Source: Streptomyces lienomycini
GTDB taxonomy: Bacteria > Actinomycetota > Actinomycetes > Streptomycetales > Streptomycetaceae
Reading direction: 5' to 3'
Assembly: GCF_027947595.1 (NCBI RefSeq)
Contig: NZ_CP116257.1
Coordinates: forward strand, 6,818,001-6,882,000
DNA: 64,000 nt
Shown: piece after piece, positions 27,101 to 35,007 of the stretch
How the letters are laid out: each line of letters starts with the position of its first letter
Numbering within the stretch: position 1 is the first letter of the stretch
Notes under the pieces: model-generated
Seen by the model: the letters and a program-made list of their open reading frames with translations, nothing else
Database searches by the model: none
Told to the model about the DNA's origin: nothing
Translations under genes and position numbers: made by a program

Positions 27101-27367
27101 ATCAAGCCCCTGCTGACGAGTCGGGTCTCCGGAATCGACGAGGACGAGCTGCCGGACACTTCCGACGCGTTCGACGAGTTCGTCGAACAGTGGCAGGAGA
27201 AGGCGAGCGCGTACGGCGGGCTGCTGTACGAACCCCGTCGTGGCAACCCCGCTCCCGCCCTTCTCAAGTCGTACGACGACGAGTCCGAGGACAACGCCTG
27301 GCCCACCATGTGGAGCCTGCGCGACGTCGACGCCGAGTCCGCTCTCTTCCTGGAGGCTTCCCGATGA
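24113..27367 (+). CDS. drmA: DrmA-like helicase
   Basis: A 1084-residue SF2 helicase resembling DrmA of the DISARM anti-phage system. Residues 1-450 are an accessory part (LRRELLGPD near the start). Walker A is FPTGGGKTEAY near 468, the DEAH box is QDELHLISGPLG near 674, motif III STATI near 707, VGVDIDRLG near 875, and QATSRVGR near 903. A four-cysteine cluster CPWCG...CCPNVDC (about 584-615) is inserted between the motor motifs. DrmA and DrmB together bind and translocate on DNA in DISARM (established). The ATG overlaps the upstream TGA; GGGGAGGAG lies upstream. Followed directly by the DrmB-like gene. Confidence 0.85.
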   Translation: MTNEEGRHAEHYRVRAELVAGLRRELLGPDVRAGDDPAEVLTQDAPITRYPIGVLYPRAAGQEAHLRVREDAAEQEGLDETPLLSKDDKEEAEGLGRPPASADRRPSTMGLTFAVAPETSREIVVSARAAVYDPVDVDGRPVSARRAEARSTSDQREHWRRRELELPDTTVDITTPGVLDPAPALADGVELHVLVRPVDVRSGTVTVTVTLINKHTVGERELQDAFALFQPGLRVRASNGGSAFVERPAKASAVDPELATSRLLYRHAPTFAVGHGCAADWDWTPPQIGLTDIERAGVAEVRSEFVPTHEVLLTDSNPEIDKLCGSALGMLGLADAPEADVLNALQGLSRGYEQWIEAKASEAAALAGTTHETAALAQLDSCRQALGRMREGIRVLADKPEVMEAFKLANRAMAEQRARSAWVKGGREGTPDMAEQRWRPFQIAFILLCLSGIEDPNHADRRVSDLLWFPTGGGKTEAYLGLIAFTTFLRRLRRKTEGGGVTVLMRYTLRLLTLQQFERATILICAMEKMRLADLDRLGGEAISIGMWVGKSATPNDLKTAAGRLDRLRGGQTLQTENPVQLHTCPWCGTAMDAHDYTVDEDDARMDVCCPNVDCDFASGLPVHLVDQTVYKARPTLVIATVDKFASMPWRKETAALFNRDRDEDPTPPPELIVQDELHLISGPLGTLTGLYETAVDALADQPKVIASTATIRRAADQGHNLFDRDVCQFPPAGLDARDSWFAVETDPAKKASRRYVGLLAPGTSQSTLLIRTYAALLHQAMRAETSDRVRDAYWTLVGYFNSLRLLSAAELQVNDDVEDYLRLLAERDGTEVRPSNRYSELTSRVDASLIPARLKEIEKRHPSPDVRDVLLATNMIAVGVDIDRLGLMAVMGQPQTTAEYIQATSRVGRAHPGLVAVMLNSMRPRDRSHYEGFLHFHSALYREVESTSVTPFSVRSRDRGLHAVVVALARILIPEARENDAAGRIDSYVDRLKSEIKPLLTSRVSGIDEDELPDTSDAFDEFVEQWQEKASAYGGLLYEPRRGNPAPALLKSYDDESEDNAWPTMWSLRDVDAESALFLEASR

Positions 27368-29232
27368 CCCCACCCCCCGCGCGACGCCGTCGTCGCGCCG
27401 CCGGCGACTCGGCCGCCCCACGCCTCGCTCTTCCCCGTCGTGGGTCCGTTCGCCGATCCCAGATGATCACCACGTACGGCGTGGGGGCGCTCATCGCGGT
27501 CGACAACGAGTCGTTCGTCGTCTCCGGCATCGACGACGCCCACCAGAGCTGGACCCTGGACGAGGCACCGATCATCCAGGAGCATCGTCTGGCCCACCTG
27601 TTGGGTGTAAGGCATTTCCGACTGCCCCCCGCGTCCGACGACACGAGCAAGGACGGTGTGCGCGTCCGCCGGTTTCCGCTGTGGCACTCGTGCCCGTCGT
27701 GTCAGTCCCTTCAGCACGTACGCGGCTTCAACCCGCCTCCCGGGAAGAACGTGTGCACGGACTGCGACGACGAGCCGCTCGTCCCGTCCCGATTCGTCAT
27801 GGCCTGCGAGGACGGTCATCTCGACGACTTCCCCTACTGGAAGTGGCTGCACCGCAAGAACCGGGAGGAGGGGGCGACCGGGCGCTGCGGTGGCCGGATG
27901 AGCATGCGTTTCTCCGGGCAGAGCGCCTCGCTGCGCTCCGTCCTCGTCTCCTGTACGTGCGGTGTGCCGGAAGTGTCCATGGAAGGCGCCTTCCGCCGCT
28001 CGGCCCTGACGGACCTCGGGGTGCGCTGCGAGGGCAGACGGCCGTGGCTCAAGGACGCGCCCGCCGAGTTCTGCACGCAGACGCCGCGCACACTCCAGCG
28101 CGGTTCGTCGTCGGTCTGGCAACCGGTGCTGAAGTCGGCCCTCTCCATCCCCCCGTGGAGCGACGGCCTGGCCGCCAAGCTCTCGAAGCACTGGGACAAC
28201 CTGCGTGTGTACTCGTCCCGCGCGGAGATCGAGATCTACCTCAAGGGCGCGTTCCCGGGCGACCAGTCCGTCTCGGTCGACGCCGTCATGAATCTGTTGG
28301 CAGCCGAGCAGGAGGAGGATTCCGCGCAGGAGGCGGAGTCGGACGCGGCTGCGGTGAGCCGCTACCAGGCGTTGCGCCGCCAGGAGTACGAGCGGCTCTG
28401 CGCGGGCAACGCGCTGCGGGACAAGGGGCGCGAGGAGCAGTTCGTCTGTGAGCCTCCGGTCTCGGACGCCGCGGCTCTCGCACCCTTCGGCGTCGGCAGG
28501 CCGATGCTGGTCAAGCGTCTGCGCGAGGTGCGGGCGCTCAAGGCCTTCACCCGCATCGCGGATCCCGAGGCCAGTGTGGAGGGCCACGAGGCGCCCTTGT
28601 CTTTGACGCCGACCGACTGGCTCCCGGCGATGGAGGTGCACGGCGAAGGGGTTTTCGTACGCCTCGACGAGGAGCGACTGGGCGCTTGGGCCGACTCGGA
28701 GGCGGTCGCTGAGCGAGTGGAGCAGATGCGCACCTATCACGACCGAGTGTTGCGGGAACGGGCCGGCGCTCTCGAGGAGGCTCCCACCTCGCCCGCGACG
28801 CCCCGCATGGTGCTGCTGCACACGCTGTCGCACATACTCATCAACGAGTGGAGTCTGGAAGCCGGATACCCGGCGGCTTCGCTCCGCGAGCGCCTCTATG
28901 CCGACGACACCATGGCCGGGTCCCTGATCTACACGGCGACCAGCGACTCCGCGGGAAGCCTCGGCGGTCTGGTCGCACAGGGCGAGCCCCGGCGACTGGT
29001 CGACACTCTGGGTTCCGCCCTGCGTCGTGCCCAGTGGTGCTCTGCCGACCCTCTGTGCATGGAGACGGAGACAGGTGGTGCGAACGGCATCAACCGTGCG
29101 GCCTGCCACGCGTGCGTCCTGCTGCCCGAGACCAGCTGCGAGCACGGCAACGGCCTGCTCGACCGGGCACTGCTGGTGGGCACGCCCGAGAATCCCGATC
29201 TGGGGTTCTTCGCTCACGCGCTCGTGCTCTGA
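27364..29232 (+). CDS. drmB: DrmB-like DUF1998 protein
   Basis: A 622-residue protein. The basic N-terminus leads into RRSQMITTYGVGALIAVD, characteristic of DrmB. Cysteine clusters CPSCQ...CTDCD (about residues 113-135) and CTCGVPE follow. The C-terminal DUF1998 region begins at LLHTLSHILINE (about 484) and ends with CHACVLLPETSCEHGN, a likely metal site. DrmB works with the DrmA helicase in DISARM (established). ATG overlaps the drmA stop. It ends the operon; six bases later lies the stop of a convergent gene. No DrmC phospholipase-D nuclease follows, unlike in standard DISARM. Confidence 0.87.
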   Translation: MTPPPARRRRRAAGDSAAPRLALPRRGSVRRSQMITTYGVGALIAVDNESFVVSGIDDAHQSWTLDEAPIIQEHRLAHLLGVRHFRLPPASDDTSKDGVRVRRFPLWHSCPSCQSLQHVRGFNPPPGKNVCTDCDDEPLVPSRFVMACEDGHLDDFPYWKWLHRKNREEGATGRCGGRMSMRFSGQSASLRSVLVSCTCGVPEVSMEGAFRRSALTDLGVRCEGRRPWLKDAPAEFCTQTPRTLQRGSSSVWQPVLKSALSIPPWSDGLAAKLSKHWDNLRVYSSRAEIEIYLKGAFPGDQSVSVDAVMNLLAAEQEEDSAQEAESDAAAVSRYQALRRQEYERLCAGNALRDKGREEQFVCEPPVSDAAALAPFGVGRPMLVKRLREVRALKAFTRIADPEASVEGHEAPLSLTPTDWLPAMEVHGEGVFVRLDEERLGAWADSEAVAERVEQMRTYHDRVLRERAGALEEAPTSPATPRMVLLHTLSHILINEWSLEAGYPAASLRERLYADDTMAGSLIYTATSDSAGSLGGLVAQGEPRRLVDTLGSALRRAQWCSADPLCMETETGGANGINRAACHACVLLPETSCEHGNGLLDRALLVGTPENPDLGFFAHALVL

Positions 29233-29238
29233 CACGGC

Positions 29239-29901
29239 TCAGTCCCAGGAGGTCCGGTGCGCTTCGGTCTCGAAGCGCACTTGGGCACGGTCCAGCACTT
29301 CGTCCGCGTCGCGGCCGTGCGCAGCGAGCCAGTGAAGAAGATCGGTGATGATGTGGATCGCCGCTTCCTCGCCCCTCAGCGCACCCACCAGTCCGACACT
29401 CCGTCCTACCTGCTCCTCTCCCACGACTCCGTAGAGACCACGCATCGCCTCGGTGCGAGTCACCCGGTGGCTGCCGTCGGGTACCCCCGATGAGGTCGGC
29501 CCTGTGGCGATCTCGCACCAGGTCACCTTGCCGTCACCGAGGAGGCTGACACCCCAGCGCTCGGTGACGGCCGCGACGAGCGCCATGCCTCGGCCGCCCT
29601 CCGCCTCGACATCGGCGGCGACGAGCGTCGGCAACGCCCGTGAGTCGGGGTCGCGTACCTCGATGCGCAGGAAGGTGCCGTTCATCCCTACGGACAGGGT
29701 GGTCGGGGTCCCCACCCCGACATGGGCGACGACGTTGGCCACCAGCTCGCTCACGCAGAGTTGGGCATCGTCCACGAGGCGTCGGAGCCCCCAGGTGTCC
29801 AGGTGCGTCCGCACTTCGTGTCTCAGGGCGGCTACTTCCTCTTCCCGGGCAGTGAATTCGACGACGTACGGCAAGCGCACCAAGTGCGTGTTCGTGGCCA
29901 C
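29239..29901 (-). CDS. HATPase_c ATP-binding regulatory protein
   Basis: A 220-residue protein with an anti-sigma-factor-like histidine-kinase ATPase fold (about residues 10-140): N-box SELVANVVAHVG, then DPDSRALP and GGRGMALVAAVTERWG. The C-terminal 80 residues (MRGLYGVVGEEQVGRSVGLVGALRGEEAAIHI) are extra and not recognised. Such genes are typically paired in Streptomyces with a Scr1-like XRE regulator and a DUF397 gene, as here, and influence development or antibiotic production. GTG at 29901 has GAAGGG upstream. Divergent from the regulator gene. Confidence 0.85.
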   Translation of the reverse strand: MATNTHLVRLPYVVEFTAREEEVAALRHEVRTHLDTWGLRRLVDDAQLCVSELVANVVAHVGVGTPTTLSVGMNGTFLRIEVRDPDSRALPTLVAADVEAEGGRGMALVAAVTERWGVSLLGDGKVTWCEIATGPTSSGVPDGSHRVTRTEAMRGLYGVVGEEQVGRSVGLVGALRGEEAAIHIITDLLHWLAAHGRDADEVLDRAQVRFETEAHRTSWD

Positions 29902-30056
29902 TTCGGGACCCTTCGTCGCTACCGGTCTTCCCCGCCAGCATGGCCGGCACAAATCCCGTCGTGCAATATGCACGCAGAGAATCCCACCATCGGGTGATTG
30001 TCGTTCGAAGCCCTTGGCACGGACACTGAACCCCACTCACCAAGAGGGAGGTTCAC

Positions 30057-30905
30057 GTGGCCGGGTCACCAACGGCACGTCGCCGACGGCTCTCCATCGA
30101 GCTGAAGAAGCTCCGGGAGAAGAACTCACTGACGTGCGCCCAGGTGGGGGCGGCGTTGGACTGGAGCGGTTCCAAGGTGAACCGCATGGAGACCGGCAGC
30201 GGCAGGGTCCAACCGTCCGACGTGGACGTTCTGTGCCGCTTCTACGAGACCACGGAAGAACTGCGCGAGTTCCTCAAGTCGCTGGCCCGACAGGCCAAGA
30301 CACGCAGTTGGTGGCAGATCCACGGCTCGGGCGTGCCCGAATGGTTCTCCATCTACATCGGCCTCGAACAGGACGCCTCCACGCTGCGCCAGTACCAGTG
30401 CGAGGTGCTGCCCGGGCTACTGCAGACGGAGCCGTACGCCCGCGAACTTCACACGTCCGGCTCCTACATGCCGCCCGAGGACATCGACCGTGCGGTGCGA
30501 GTACGTCTGGAACGGCAGTCGATGATCAGCGCACCCGATGCTCCCGACTGCTGGTTCGTCGTGAGCGAAGGAGCGGTACGCAGGGTCATAGGCGATCGCG
30601 AACTGATGCGAGCCCAACTGGAGCACGTGTTGGACGCGGTACAACACCCGAGCGTGACGCTCCAAGTACTGCCGTTCGACGCCGGCACCTGCCCGACCAC
30701 GGGCCCGTTCACCGTGCTGGGCTTCCCGGACCCGGAGGACCCGGACGTCGTGTACCGGGACGGCATCACGGACGCGATGTATCTGGAGGGCGAGCCTCAC
30801 ATCCGGGAGTACAACCGGGCCTTCGACGAGTTGCGGGCGGCAGCGCTGAGCCCGCGACGCACGATGCAGCTGATCAACAGCGTGATGAAGGAGTCGACAC
30901 GGTGA
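30057..30905 (+). CDS. Scr1-like XRE regulator (HTH + DUF5753)
   Basis: A 282-residue transcription regulator. An XRE helix-turn-helix at about residues 12-70 (LKKLREKNSLTCAQVGAALDWSGSKVNRME) is followed by a DUF5753 ligand/partner domain (WFSIYIGLEQDASTLRQYQCEVLPGLLQT through VTLQVLPFDAG). Family members work with the small DUF397 protein, encoded next and overlapping. GTG start with GGGAGG 5 bases upstream. Probably controls its own operon and may respond to the divergent HATPase. Confidence 0.9.
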   Translation: MAGSPTARRRRLSIELKKLREKNSLTCAQVGAALDWSGSKVNRMETGSGRVQPSDVDVLCRFYETTEELREFLKSLARQAKTRSWWQIHGSGVPEWFSIYIGLEQDASTLRQYQCEVLPGLLQTEPYARELHTSGSYMPPEDIDRAVRVRLERQSMISAPDAPDCWFVVSEGAVRRVIGDRELMRAQLEHVLDAVQHPSVTLQVLPFDAGTCPTTGPFTVLGFPDPEDPDVVYRDGITDAMYLEGEPHIREYNRAFDELRAAALSPRRTMQLINSVMKESTR

Positions 30906-31135
30906 ACACCGACAAAGACCATCTCGGTGACGCAGGGCCGTTGCTCACTTGGATCCGGTCGTCCCACAGCAATGGCGCGGGAGGCGAATGCGTCGAGTGC
31001 GCCGCCGAGGGCGATCGGATACTCGTGCGCGACACGAAGATCGGCGGGGCACTCGTGGCATCCGTCGGCGCTACCGCTTGGCAGGCCTTCACTCGCGCGG
31101 TGCGAGCAAGGTCTGCGCCCGGCACGGACCTGTAG
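30902..31135 (+). CDS. DUF397 protein
   Basis: A 77-residue protein with the DUF397 hallmarks: WIRSSHSNGAGGECVECA and ILVRDTK, then W in TAWQAF. DUF397 proteins are the small partners (WhiJ-/Scr2-type) of XRE-DUF5753 regulators and modulate their activity. The GTG overlaps the regulator's stop in GTGA. Confidence 0.9.
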   Translation: MNTDKDHLGDAGPLLTWIRSSHSNGAGGECVECAAEGDRILVRDTKIGGALVASVGATAWQAFTRAVRARSAPGTDL

Positions 31136-31171
31136 GACACTCCAGGTAGCACAGAGGAGACCGAGGAGCAG

Positions 31172-31474
31172 ATGATCGTGAGCGCACAGTACGTGGAGGC
31201 CGGTGTTCCCGCTCCGTTGCCACTGAGGACCATTGGCGACATAAGGGCTGCCCTGTTGGCCGGTCACGGGTTCCCCGGCGACAAGGATGCCTTCGAAACG
31301 GATCTCCAGCGCGCACTGGAAGGTTCCTCGGAGGCCGACCTGACGAGCGTGGCCGCTGTGATCGTGGATTACCGGGGCCGCATCCGTCTGTACCAGGACC
31401 CCGACTTCGACATCGCCGTCCAGGAGGGCATCGACCTCACGATGCGTCTGAAGCGGGAGGCTCGGGGCGAGTGA
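31172..31474 (+). CDS. hypothetical protein
   Basis: A 100-residue acidic protein (TIGDIRAALLAGHGFPGDKDAFETDLQRAL) with predicted helices and a short strand region. ATG at 31172 follows GAGGAG. It overlaps the next small gene in GTGA, so they form a pair, probably in the regulator operon. An antitoxin-like role is conceivable from the layout, but no family match is recognised. Confidence 0.6.
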   Translation: MIVSAQYVEAGVPAPLPLRTIGDIRAALLAGHGFPGDKDAFETDLQRALEGSSEADLTSVAAVIVDYRGRIRLYQDPDFDIAVQEGIDLTMRLKREARGE

Positions 31475-31755
31475 GCGATGTAATCGCTGTCGTGACCGCT
31501 CGAGCGGCACGACTGGCAAAGGCCTTGGGCGCGGAGCAGTCGCTGGAGGAATTGAGGAGGGAACTCGAGCTGATGCCCCGGCTCGGAGTACTGCTCGGCC
31601 CCCACCGACAGGACGGCTTGGAGGTGCGCAAGACGCGGATTGAGGCCACCAGCGGCGCACCAGGACTCGCTGTGGCGTACGTGTACACGCCTGCCCCGCC
31701 TCCACCGACAGTCGCGATCACGTCGATCACGCCCGATGACGGAGTCCTCGAGTAG
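31471..31755 (+). CDS. hypothetical protein
   Basis: A 94-residue protein: N-terminal helix (AVVTARAARLAKALGAEQSLEELRRELEL), then strands ending in GLAVAYVYTPAP and VAITSITP. The order recalls compact ParE/RelE-like toxins, but key residues cannot be assigned. GTG overlaps the preceding stop, implying co-translation. A toxin-antitoxin interpretation remains speculative. Confidence 0.55.
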   Translation: MSDVIAVVTARAARLAKALGAEQSLEELRRELELMPRLGVLLGPHRQDGLEVRKTRIEATSGAPGLAVAYVYTPAPPPPTVAITSITPDDGVLE

Positions 31756-31791
31756 CTCCGCATCCACCGGCCACCCGCGCTCCGGGAAGCC

Positions 31792-32265
31792 TCAGGCCTG
31801 GCCGCTGTCGTCCTGCCCGTCGACGATCTTCAGGTCGGCGCGCTTCCTGTCATACGGATCAGGCGCGTCGGCCGGAATGCTCTGCACCGCCTGCCCCTGC
31901 GCCGCACCGTTGCCGTTGAAGACGAAGTCTGGACGGATGCGCCAGTTGCGACCGTCAGGGTAGATGAAACCCTGAGAGGCGAGCTGCTTGAGGCCGCGCG
32001 AGACGGACGCCTGCGACATACCCACCTGCTCGGCGAACTTCGTCTGGCTCTCCACCAGGACCAAGCCGTGGTCCTTGCGGTTCTGGAGGGCGCACATCTT
32101 GTGGAACAGCTTGTACGCGCTGACGCTGAGGTTCGCGTCGGCGAGAGCGTTGTGTGCCGCGTATCCCATCGTGGTGAATCCTCCTCCCCTGAACCAGAGG
32201 CCGTGCGCGGCTGAGGCCGCCGAGTGGACGGTGAAGTCGTTCACCTCGCCCGTCCGCTTGTTCAC
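31792..32265 (-). CDS. winged-helix DNA-binding protein, RepL/MarR-like
   Basis: A 157-residue protein, taking the GTG at 32265 (VNKRTGEVNDF) as start; the frame stays open to 32400 but that extension looks non-coding. The core is a winged helix: LSVSAYKLFHKMCAL, then TKFAEQVGMSQASVSRGLKQLASQGFIYPDG. This resembles plasmid RepL initiators and MarR-type regulators. The tail is charged. No plasmid features are near, so it may be a regulator or a remnant of an integrated element. Confidence 0.65.
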   Translation of the reverse strand: MNKRTGEVNDFTVHSAASAAHGLWFRGGGFTTMGYAAHNALADANLSVSAYKLFHKMCALQNRKDHGLVLVESQTKFAEQVGMSQASVSRGLKQLASQGFIYPDGRNWRIRPDFVFNGNGAAQGQAVQSIPADAPDPYDRKRADLKIVDGQDDSGQA

Positions 32266-32400
32266 GGTCTCGATCCGGGTCACTCGCCGGGCCGCACGCA
32301 CAGAGTACTCCCAAGGGTGAATGAAAGACGTGCAGCGCTGACTGATCCGTTGCAGCGCTGTCGGGATGCGATTCAGCACTGAATAGTCTATGCCATCCAT

Positions 32401-32897
32401 ACAGGCCCATCCATACAGATCTGAATGACATTATCCTGACCTGAATAGGCGACTTCGCATTTGCCCAGGTCAGCAGCCCGGCCTCGGTCGTGCGTCTTAA
32501 ACAGGTAAGGCGCCCGCCGGCCCAGCCGCCCCTCAGCCCTCGTTGGCGAACGTCGAGCCCCATCACCCGCCGTCGGGGGTGCCCAGTGTCGTCGAAGGGG
32601 CGTGGCTGAGCCCCGAGGTGGCTGACGGAGGCACACGTGACGGCAGACCGTCCGGCTCTCCCACCGTCGTGGCGGGCTTTCGTCGGCTGAGGTCTCCGGG
32701 GCCGTAGATGTCGAGCTCAGGCGTTCCGCGGGCTGCGCCCAGCCGAGGCCGGCCAACCGCCGCTTGTGCTCGACTTCGCACAGCGGGTTCCCGTCTTCCT
32801 CCTGAGTGATGAGGGCCTGGCACCCGGGCTCGCAGGGCCGTTCGGCACGATGTCATGTAATCACCGGGCTCGCAGACCGGCCCGATATCCTGGCTCC
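32401..32897. other. intergenic region without recognised gene
   Basis: About 500 bases. Several open frames exist but none shows protein-like composition or a ribosome site. No hairpin or RNA gene is recognised. The last 40 bases presumably carry the promoter of the HAD gene. Confidence 0.5.
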
Positions 32898-33560
32898 ATG
32901 ATCCGCGCAGTGGTCTTCGACGTCGGTGAGTGTCTCGTGGACGAGTCCAGGGAGTACGGAACGTGGGCGGACTGGCTTGGGATCCCGCGGCACACCTTCC
33001 ACGCGATGTTCGGTGCCGTGATCGCTCAGGGCCGCGACTACCGTGAGGTCTTCCAGGAGTTCAGGCCCGGGTTCGACCTCTACGCGGAGCGCGAGAAGAG
33101 AGCTGCTGCCGGGCAGCCCGAGAGCTTCGGCGAAGGGGATCTTTACGAAGACGTCCGAGCATCCCTGCGACGGCTGCGGACCGAGGGGCTGTGGCTCGGC
33201 ATCGCCGGGAACCAGACGGTCCGCGCCGGTCGAATCCTCCGCGAGCTCTTCTCGTCCGATGTCGATCTGATCGGCACCTCCGACGACTGGGGGGCCAGTA
33301 AACCCGACCTCGAGTTCTTCAAGCGGGTCGCGGAGGCGGTTCCATTCGAGGTCGGCGAGATCCTGTATGTGGGTGATCGCTGCGACAACGACATCCGGCC
33401 GGCCGACGAGGCCGGGATGAGGACCGCGCTCGTCCGTCGTGGGCCTTGGGCCACCATCCAGTGGGAGAGCGCAGCGGCCCGGGAACTGCCGACCTTCCGT
33501 ATCGAGGGCCTGACCGAACTCGACGGCTTGATCCGTCAGTTCAACGACTCAGCACACTGA
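32898..33560 (+). CDS. HAD-superfamily hydrolase
   Basis: A 220-residue haloacid dehalogenase-like phosphatase. Motif I is VVFDVGECLVDE (nucleophile Asp8), motif II region IAGNQT with Asn in place of the usual Ser/Thr, motif III lysine in ASKPDLEFF, and motif IV GDRCDNDIRPA. A helical cap lies between motifs I and II. In motif I the second Asp is absent, as in DxGxxL dehalogenase-like members. Substrate unknown. Its end overlaps the convergent regulator gene by 20 bases. Confidence 0.88.
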   Translation: MIRAVVFDVGECLVDESREYGTWADWLGIPRHTFHAMFGAVIAQGRDYREVFQEFRPGFDLYAEREKRAAAGQPESFGEGDLYEDVRASLRRLRTEGLWLGIAGNQTVRAGRILRELFSSDVDLIGTSDDWGASKPDLEFFKRVAEAVPFEVGEILYVGDRCDNDIRPADEAGMRTALVRRGPWATIQWESAAARELPTFRIEGLTELDGLIRQFNDSAH

Positions 33561-34815
33561 CCGTCGTCGACCAGTCGTAGAGTCGGTCGTCCAGGTCGCG
33601 GACGCACCGCTCGTTCTGGTGAGCAGTCAGCGCGCGTCGCACGTCTCGCACTCGGTCCATGCCGGTCGCGTACCAGGTGAGGGCCAGTTGGTCGAGGGCC
33701 TGTCCGGCGTGCGAGCAAGCTTCTTCCGAGTTCCCGGACGCGGCTTCGACAGCTGCCAGATCGCCGTAGATGACGCTACGTTGCTTCTCCTCCCCGGGCG
33801 CCATGGCTTCCAGCGCCTCCAGCAAGGTCGTACGAGCCTGCGGAAGGTGTCCGGCAAGGAGTTGGGTATTGCCCTTGAAGGCAGCGAGTCTGGCCGGGGA
33901 GAACCAGTCCATCCACTCCGGTGACGAGTGGGCATTGCCGTCCTTCAGAACATCCTCGGCGTGGCCGATCAAGCGGAGGGCCGTGCGGGTGTCCCCACAC
34001 CGGGTCTCGCACTCCGCCTCCACGGCGTCCAACCAGGCCAGGAACTCCGCCGATGCGTGGGTGCGCCGGGCGTAGGTGCGTGCGGCGGTCATACGCTCAC
34101 GTGCCGCGTCACGGTCTCCAACCCAGCCGGGAATGAAGGCCATGTGCGCGATGACCGCCGATCCGAGCAGGGGCGCATCGGCCTCGCCCGCCGCTTGCAG
34201 CGCCAGGAGCAGCGTCTCGTGAGCCAGGCCGGGCTCGCGCAGGTCGAAGAACTCGATCCGACCCGCCAGGAGGTACGTCTCCCCCAACGCTGCGGCGATC
34301 ACGCTCCGGCTGGGCTCCGCAGCATCCCGGAGCAGGGCGCAGCCCAAAGTGGCGTGAGCTTCGACGGCGGGGTGCAGGTCGGCCGGTGCGACCGACCAGT
34401 AAAGCCGCCGGTGAGACCTGGTCACCGCCTGGAAGTCCGCCCCGACGGTTGCCAGGTGGGACACTGCTGTCCTCCGGCCTGTAACACCCGTACTTCGTCG
34501 GGTAGCTGCCGCTCCCGGTACTGGCGCACTCTGCCCGGGGCCGTAGCTCGGTCCGTCGGAGCCCCACGGCGGGGTGAACCCGAGTGCCTCCAGGCTCTGG
34601 CCCAGCAACTGCACCAAGACGCGCTGGCAATCCGGCTGCGGCCACGGCGGATTGTCGGACTCCCAGCGCCGGACCTGCCGTACTCCGATGGACAGCCCAC
34701 GGATACCCATGCGCTTCGCATGGCCCGAAAGGGCGTCGGCCAGGTCCTGCTGCGAGTTGAACCCGGCGGCCACGCGTGCCGCTTTGAGACGGACGTTTCC
34801 CGTCGGCCTGGTCAC
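33541..34815 (-). CDS. XRE-type regulator with TPR-like sensor domain
   Basis: A 424-residue protein. An N-terminal HTH (about residues 8-60, LKAARVAAGFNSQQDLADAL and RQVRRWESDNP) is followed by a Pro-rich linker and an alpha-helical TPR-like array (LLRDAAEPSRSVIAAALGETYLL and following). It resembles Streptomyces regulators sensing small molecules or peptides. The GTG at 34815 has AGGAGG five bases upstream. It is divergent from the graspetide cluster and is the obvious candidate to control it. The 3' end overlaps the HAD gene by 20 bases. Confidence 0.82.
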   Translation of the reverse strand: MTRPTGNVRLKAARVAAGFNSQQDLADALSGHAKRMGIRGLSIGVRQVRRWESDNPPWPQPDCQRVLVQLLGQSLEALGFTPPWGSDGPSYGPGQSAPVPGAAATRRSTGVTGRRTAVSHLATVGADFQAVTRSHRRLYWSVAPADLHPAVEAHATLGCALLRDAAEPSRSVIAAALGETYLLAGRIEFFDLREPGLAHETLLLALQAAGEADAPLLGSAVIAHMAFIPGWVGDRDAARERMTAARTYARRTHASAEFLAWLDAVEAECETRCGDTRTALRLIGHAEDVLKDGNAHSSPEWMDWFSPARLAAFKGNTQLLAGHLPQARTTLLEALEAMAPGEEKQRSVIYGDLAAVEAASGNSEEACSHAGQALDQLALTWYATGMDRVRDVRRALTAHQNERCVRDLDDRLYDWSTTVSVLSR

Positions 34816-35007
34816 GGGCACCTCCTGAAGGTTCGAGTGGTTCAAGCCTCCCACGGGGAGTCCGCTGCACAGCCTTCTCTCGCTCTCCGGTTGGCCTACA
34901 CGTCCGCTCCACGTCCTTTCGAAGGCCTTCAGAAGCCCTATGTTCAATCCGCCTACTCGTGGACTCTGAGAGACGTACCCCGTCGTGAAGAAGCGCAGGA
35001 GGCGTCA

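Noticed and set aside
33928..35007. 5' extension of the plus-strand frame that ends in the graspetide precursor
   Set aside because: It runs antisense through the XRE-TPR regulator gene. The real start is at 35008 after AGGAGG.
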